A stretch of DNA of 64,000 nucleotides, taken from assembly GCF_033568475.1 (NCBI RefSeq), contig NC_133122.1:15008763-15072762 (forward strand). Reading direction: 5' to 3'. Positions 59,632 through 64,000 of the stretch are shown here, one piece after another; position 1 is the stretch's first letter; every line of letters begins with the position of its first letter. Below the pieces are notes generated by a model. It searched no databases. It was given only the letters and a program-made list of their open reading frames with translations, and was not told the DNA's origin. The position numbers and the translations under genes were made by a program. The DNA is from Henckelia pumila (Eukaryota; Streptophyta; Magnoliopsida; Lamiales; Gesneriaceae).

Positions 59632-61845
59632 ATGTCTAGAGCGGGATCAAGTCGTAGGGGTGACAAAGGAAAAGGAAAGGAAAAGAGCATCATACCACCC
59701 GAGGTCGAGTATCCTCAATTCAATGTCGATGACTTTAATCTTGAATATTCCGATGATGAAATTCAAGAAATTCGACAAGAGACGCAACAAAAACAACAAG
59801 TTGAACAACCACCACCACCACATCATCATGCAAGTCAAAAAAGTATGAACGATCTGGCGGCCTCTCAAAGACAAACTCGAGCGGTGCCTCGCCCGACATC
59901 CGATATCTTCACCAAATATTTTGACAAGATGACGCTTCCCTCCGGTGATTTGCAAGCCAAATTCAAATATTGTTCAAAATGTTACAAATTTAAACAAGAA
60001 GGTGGTTATGAAACTTTGACGCGGCATATCGAGAAAAATCATCCGGTGGAAATTGGTATTGATCGTGGTCAAACTCAAATTTCAGCATTCTCTTCTCAAT
60101 CGGATAATGAATCTCAACTATTTAAATATAACGAAGCTAGATTTAGAGAAGAAACAACTAAATTTTGTGCGGTTGAACAACTTTCTTTTAGTTTTAGCGA
60201 TAAATTATCTTTTGAAAATTGGCTTTCTACAAGTGCAAATCATTCTATTAGACGTATTCCAAGAAATAGTCTCAAACGCACAATGAAAAAGTTAGTCGTT
60301 GATCAAAAGAAAGAATTGATTAAGGAATTTTATAGTTTGAATAATAAAGTTTCTTTGTGTTCCGATATTTGGAGTGATCATTGGCAAAGTTGTTCATATA
60401 TGAGTATTACATGTCATTAGATTGATAATAATTGGAACATTCAAAAAAGGTTGCTTGCATATAGATGTTTCAACGAATCACACACGGCACAAAATATTTC
60501 GCAACTTATATTTGTTATTTTAAAAGAATATGGTCTAACTACCAAAGTTTTTTCAATGTCTTTTGATAATGCTAGTGCAAATACTTCTAGTATTAGTGAG
60601 CTTATTGAAATATGTAAACCATCACTAGGTAGCAAATTTTTTCATATTAGATGCACATGTCATATTTTAAATTTGTGTGTTCAAGATGGGCTAAAAAGTT
60701 TAGGCATACATATTCAACCAATTAGGAACGCTATTCATTATTTATGGACGCATCCTCAGGTTATGAAGCAATGGGAAAAATTTTGTAGAGTAAATGGTAT
60801 GAAGCCTAAGCGGTTTGCACGAGATGTTCCAACTCGTTGGAATTCAACATATAAATTGTTATTATCCTCTTTTGAATATAAAGATTTATTATGTACATTT
60901 TTTCATCAATTTGTTCAAGCTCGTGATATTTATTTGTTTTCAAATCAATGAAACATATGCACTAGTATTTGTGAAATTTTAAAAGTTTTTAATGATGCTA
61001 GTGACCAACTATCCGATGTTTATTACCCTACTTCACATTTAGTTTTAACACATTGTTGCAACATTGCTTGTATTTTTCATGAACATGTTAAATCTAATGA
61101 TAGTGTTTTATCTCAATGTATTCTCGTCATTAAAGCAAAATGGGAAAAATATTTTTTGCTCATTCCTGAAATTTTTTTTTGTGCTTTTGTTTTAGATCCT
61201 AGACTTAAATTAGATGGCTTAAGAGAGATGTTAACATTATATTATGAATCTTTGGATCCTATTGCGGAAACGATTCCTTCTATCTCATTGATTTTGTTTA
61301 ATATTAAAACTCATTTACTTGATATTTATATTGAATATAACATCAAATATGGTGGACAAATTGTTTCACATGAAACATAATCCACTGCAACTAGTAATGT
61401 TACTTCTAAACTTACTAAAGCACAACTTTTATTAAGGGAACAGACGAAACGTCCACGAGAATTCTCAAGTTTCAGTCAGGAACTTGAGAATTATTTTACT
61501 ACTACTTTTGATTTTAGTGATACAGATGAGGAAAACTTCGACATTTTGAGATGGTGGTCGCAAAAAACACAAATATATCCAATTTTGGCTATAATGGCAA
61601 AAGAAATTCTAGCTTGTCCGATTTCAACAGTTGCAGTGGAGCAAACATTTAGTATTGGAGGAAATACATTGGACGATAGACGTTCTAGCTTAAGGCCGGA
61701 AAATTTGGAAGCCCAATGTTTGCTCAATGATTGGTCAAAAGTCGCTACTCGAACTCAACATATTCAAAGTGATGAAGAAGACCAAGATGATACCGAAGGA
61801 ACATCCGGAACTACGACGGAAGGAAATGCGAGTGAAGTAGAATAA
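59632..61845 (+). pseudogene. hAT transposase (BED zinc finger, hAT dimerisation domain), three internal stops
   Basis: One frame of 738 codons is interrupted by TAG at 60418-60420, TGA at 60949-60951 and TAA at 61378-61380 and has no frameshift. N-terminus basic (GKGKEK). A BED-type zinc finger spans about residues 90-145 (FTKYFDK, YCSKCYK, TLTRHIEKNH). The catalytic region has LCSDIWSD, MSFDNASAN, HIRCTCHILNL and RDVPTRWNSTYKL. The C-terminal hAT dimerisation domain has FDILRWWSQ, LACPISTVAVEQTFS and LEAQCLLNDW. Two of the stops replace positions where relatives have Trp. Order and motifs are those of plant Ac/Tam3-type transposases. Not functional as it stands. Confidence 0.9.
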
Positions 61846-62038
61846 AATGTAATAGATTTGTAATATAAGTCATAAGATGTTGAAATTCTAATATATTGTT
61901 TATTTAATAAATGTAATAGATTTTTATTATGGAGATATGAAATATTTGATTGAGATTATTTAAAGAATATGTCTTATTAAAAATTTGTTTAAAAATTTTA
62001 AAAAAATTGAAGTTGCTCACTTGCGGAGTTGCGGTCTT

Positions 62039-62102
62039 GCCCCTTCGAATTAAATTTGAAGGGGTAGCACCCCAGCGCTGCAAAATCAGTGCTGGGGCGC
62101 TG
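62039..62102. repeat. Hairpins in the right subterminal region of the hAT element
   Basis: CCCCTTCGAA and TTTGAAGGGG form one stem, and CACCCCAGCGCT and AGTGCTGGGGCG the next, about 10 bases apart. They mirror the pair at the left end in position though not in sequence. Confidence 0.75.
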
Positions 62103-62272
62103 CAATATTTTTTTTAAAAAAATTTCATGAGTTAGCCCGGACCCTGAACCGGCGGTTAACCGGACCCGGACCAGAACCGACCATAGCCGGTTCGGTTAAG
62201 GGTTGGCTAAATGCCAACCCGGACCCGGCGGATCCGAACTGGACCCGGACCGTGGCCAGGTCTACTATCCGT

Positions 62273-64000
62273 AGATCGTGATTCGTGGGTTTACATATCA
62301 GTTTTGGCATCTCCATTCAAGTTCTCTACTCAACGAATTCTCCATCTCAAACTCACTCCTCATCATTCATCCCAAAATTTCTACGGCAACGGCATTGGAA
62401 GTCCGATTACACTTAGAATTACTTTTTAGTATTTCTCCAAGTGCTAAAGATTTTCCAACGAAGACCAGTGGAGTACTACATAACATAGTCATCAAATTGG
62501 GTCTTGCATAAGGTAACAAACACATTCATTTGATTACTTTAGCTTACATGCGTCCTACTCTATTCGGGTTCTACTGATTTGCCATAAATTCACTTCGGCT
62601 TTTATGGCTTCTCTACTGTTTTGAAAGAATCAACCACTAACTGTTCGATAAAATGTGTGAAAATGAAAAATTATATTTTACTACACAAGACCCGGGCGTA
62701 AGGAGGCATACTCAAGTTCCATCTAGTTTAGCATTTACAAATGTATTGGTCTTACAGATTTAGGACTCATATAGCAATTGTGTAGTGTGTCCACGTTCAT
62801 GAGTTTTTTTTTACTATTTCGCTTCTGGATATGGCAGCATTGCAGTAGGAATATGTATATATTACCAGCACATGGATATTTTATGTTCAAGTTTTTTGAA
62901 AAACCAAAATGTTATTACCCCGAAAAGAACATCATTGATCGTCTGCATATATATAAGAAGGCCATTTCATCATGTTGAATTCAAGAACCTATATACTCTG
63001 AATATTGTCTATATATACAGGGATAAACACAAGAAAATGAAAACCGAATTACAAAATTAGATAGATTAAAATTGAATACATACATGGGAATACAATTTGT
63101 CTCTGTTTTGGAGGGCAGTTGTTCTAGAGAGATTTATCATTCAGTTTATGGAATATGTATATATTACAGATTACATTTTAATTACATCTTGGTTTTAGGC
63201 CTTTTTACATGTCATTCAGTTTATGGAATATGTATTTATTATAGATTATATTTGAAAGGAATATTTTATTCCTTAAAATCATCCTATTTTGAAAAAAATT
63301 TATTATTTATCTTTTGCCTTTCTTGGACATGAAGTTATTTAATTCCTTGAATAACTTGATTTAATTAAATTTATCAAAATATTATGTTATCTAATATCTA
63401 TTGATTTAATTCTTTATTGTGTAGATTTGCCTTGATCAAGATCTAGAGTCCTGCGCCTACAAGAAAACATTCTAAAAAGGACTCTTGCTCTATTTATTGA
63501 TGACATACGCCTACAAGGAAGGCATCGATCATTGAGAGACCGGGAGTTTTCAAAAGCAAAAGAATACGTTCTTAGAACGGCTGGAGCTTGACGGTTGAAC
63601 ATAGTGCTTGAAGCCGTGAAGAACAATTCGGAGATTGTTGATCGAAGAAGTGTGCTACTCACATGTTTTGGCTTCAAGAGTTTTTCTCCTTATTCTGTTT
63701 TTTTTTATTATTCTATTTCATATAGAATGTTTTCTAGGAGAAACTTTATTATTTATTTTCTCACTTTTCTTGAGAAATTGATTTTTACAATAGTCACTAG
63801 TGTTAGGGTTTGTAACACTCTGTGAAAGTTTTCTAGTGAAGTTTTGCCCTGAGGCGCTGCAAGAGTATTTATACTCTTGCTTAATTCAATTGAGTCTATT
63901 TATTTGATTGCTTATTTATTTTATACACGCTTAACTTATATTCCGCTGCAAATTACTCAAGGTGTTATAGTAGGTGTTGTCAACACCTTGTGACAACACC
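62273..64000. other. Right flank of the hAT element to the window edge
   Basis: No confident gene. 62380-62511 encodes, on the plus strand, a stretch reading GVLHNIVIKLGLA that recalls a PPR-protein repeat but ends at once. A 42-bp direct repeat is at 63141-63182 and 63216-63257. 63420-63680 has non-AT-rich sequence with a transposon-like look (perhaps an LTR end), and the window ends in an inverted repeat GGTGTTGTC (63973-63981) and GACAACACC (63992-64000). Confidence 0.4.

Larger units (their letters stand above)
59117..62264 (+). mobile_element. Ac-like hAT DNA transposon, 3.1 kb
   Basis: The ends TAGACCTGGCCAAGGGTCGG and, inverted, TAGACCTGGCCACGGTCCGG form terminal inverted repeats. Flanking 8-bp TTGTCCGT (59109-59116) and CTATCCGT (62265-62272) agree at six of eight positions, the duplication size of hAT elements. 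The subterminal regions are GC rich and full of ACCCGG/CCGGGT words. Inside is one transposase reading frame with three stops (59632-61845). The diverged target duplication and stops point to an old, inactive copy. Confidence 0.85.

Overview
The window is flowering-plant nuclear DNA, most likely from a eudicot. The evidence is AT-rich spacers, spliced genes with GT-AG introns, and dense plant-specific mobile elements. Two host genes are clear: a spliced WVD2-like/TPX2-domain microtubule-associated protein (26477-28328, +) and a FLA15-18-type fasciclin-like arabinogalactan protein (about 52873-54187, -). Almost everything else recognisable is a transposon or an endogenous viral sequence. No rRNA, tRNA or CRISPR array was found.

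Left third (1-19756): a three-layer nest. The oldest layer is an endogenous caulimovirid-type pararetrovirus read on the minus strand. It has a protease and start of pol (19756-19054), the rest of pol (4945-3601), a transactivator-like ORF (3200-2121), an intergenic promoter (TATA 1976-1986), a tRNA-Met primer site (1301-1313), small leader ORFs and a movement protein that runs off the left edge. Its pol is split by an Athila-like Ty3/gypsy element (4946-19053, target duplication ATTAT) that carries only gag-protease. The left LTR of that element is in turn split by a nearly complete chromovirus of the Tekay/Del type (6265-13559, target duplication GCATA, two 1339-bp LTRs).

Middle (20-38 kb): AT-rich intergenic DNA with a SINE, a MITE-like repeat and an inverted repeat of palindromes. 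Then come the TPX2 gene and a solo LTR (28731-30848, target duplication GTTGG) that holds a 628-bp foldback element. A 5.3-kb PIF/Harbinger transposon follows (30983-36261); its three-exon transposase model is uninterrupted, and its Myb/SANT companion gene has one stop.

Right half (39-64 kb): an 11.5-kb Tat-lineage Ty3/gypsy element (38974-50428, target duplication GATAT). Besides gag-pol it carries an apparently intact three-exon gene on the opposite strand with its own TATA box, and two tandem-repeat arrays (68 bp and 45 bp). Next are the FLA gene with a SINE just downstream, a degenerate relative of the foldback element, a third SINE copy and an Ac-like hAT transposon (59117-62264) whose transposase frame is broken by three stops without frameshift.

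The elements do not form a common pathway. What they share is their decay: most reading frames are continuous apart from isolated stop codons of the kind made by C-to-T change. The features that most deserve follow-up are the antisense gene and repeat arrays of the Tat element, the gag-protease-only Athila element, the intact Harbinger transposase, and the pararetrovirus.
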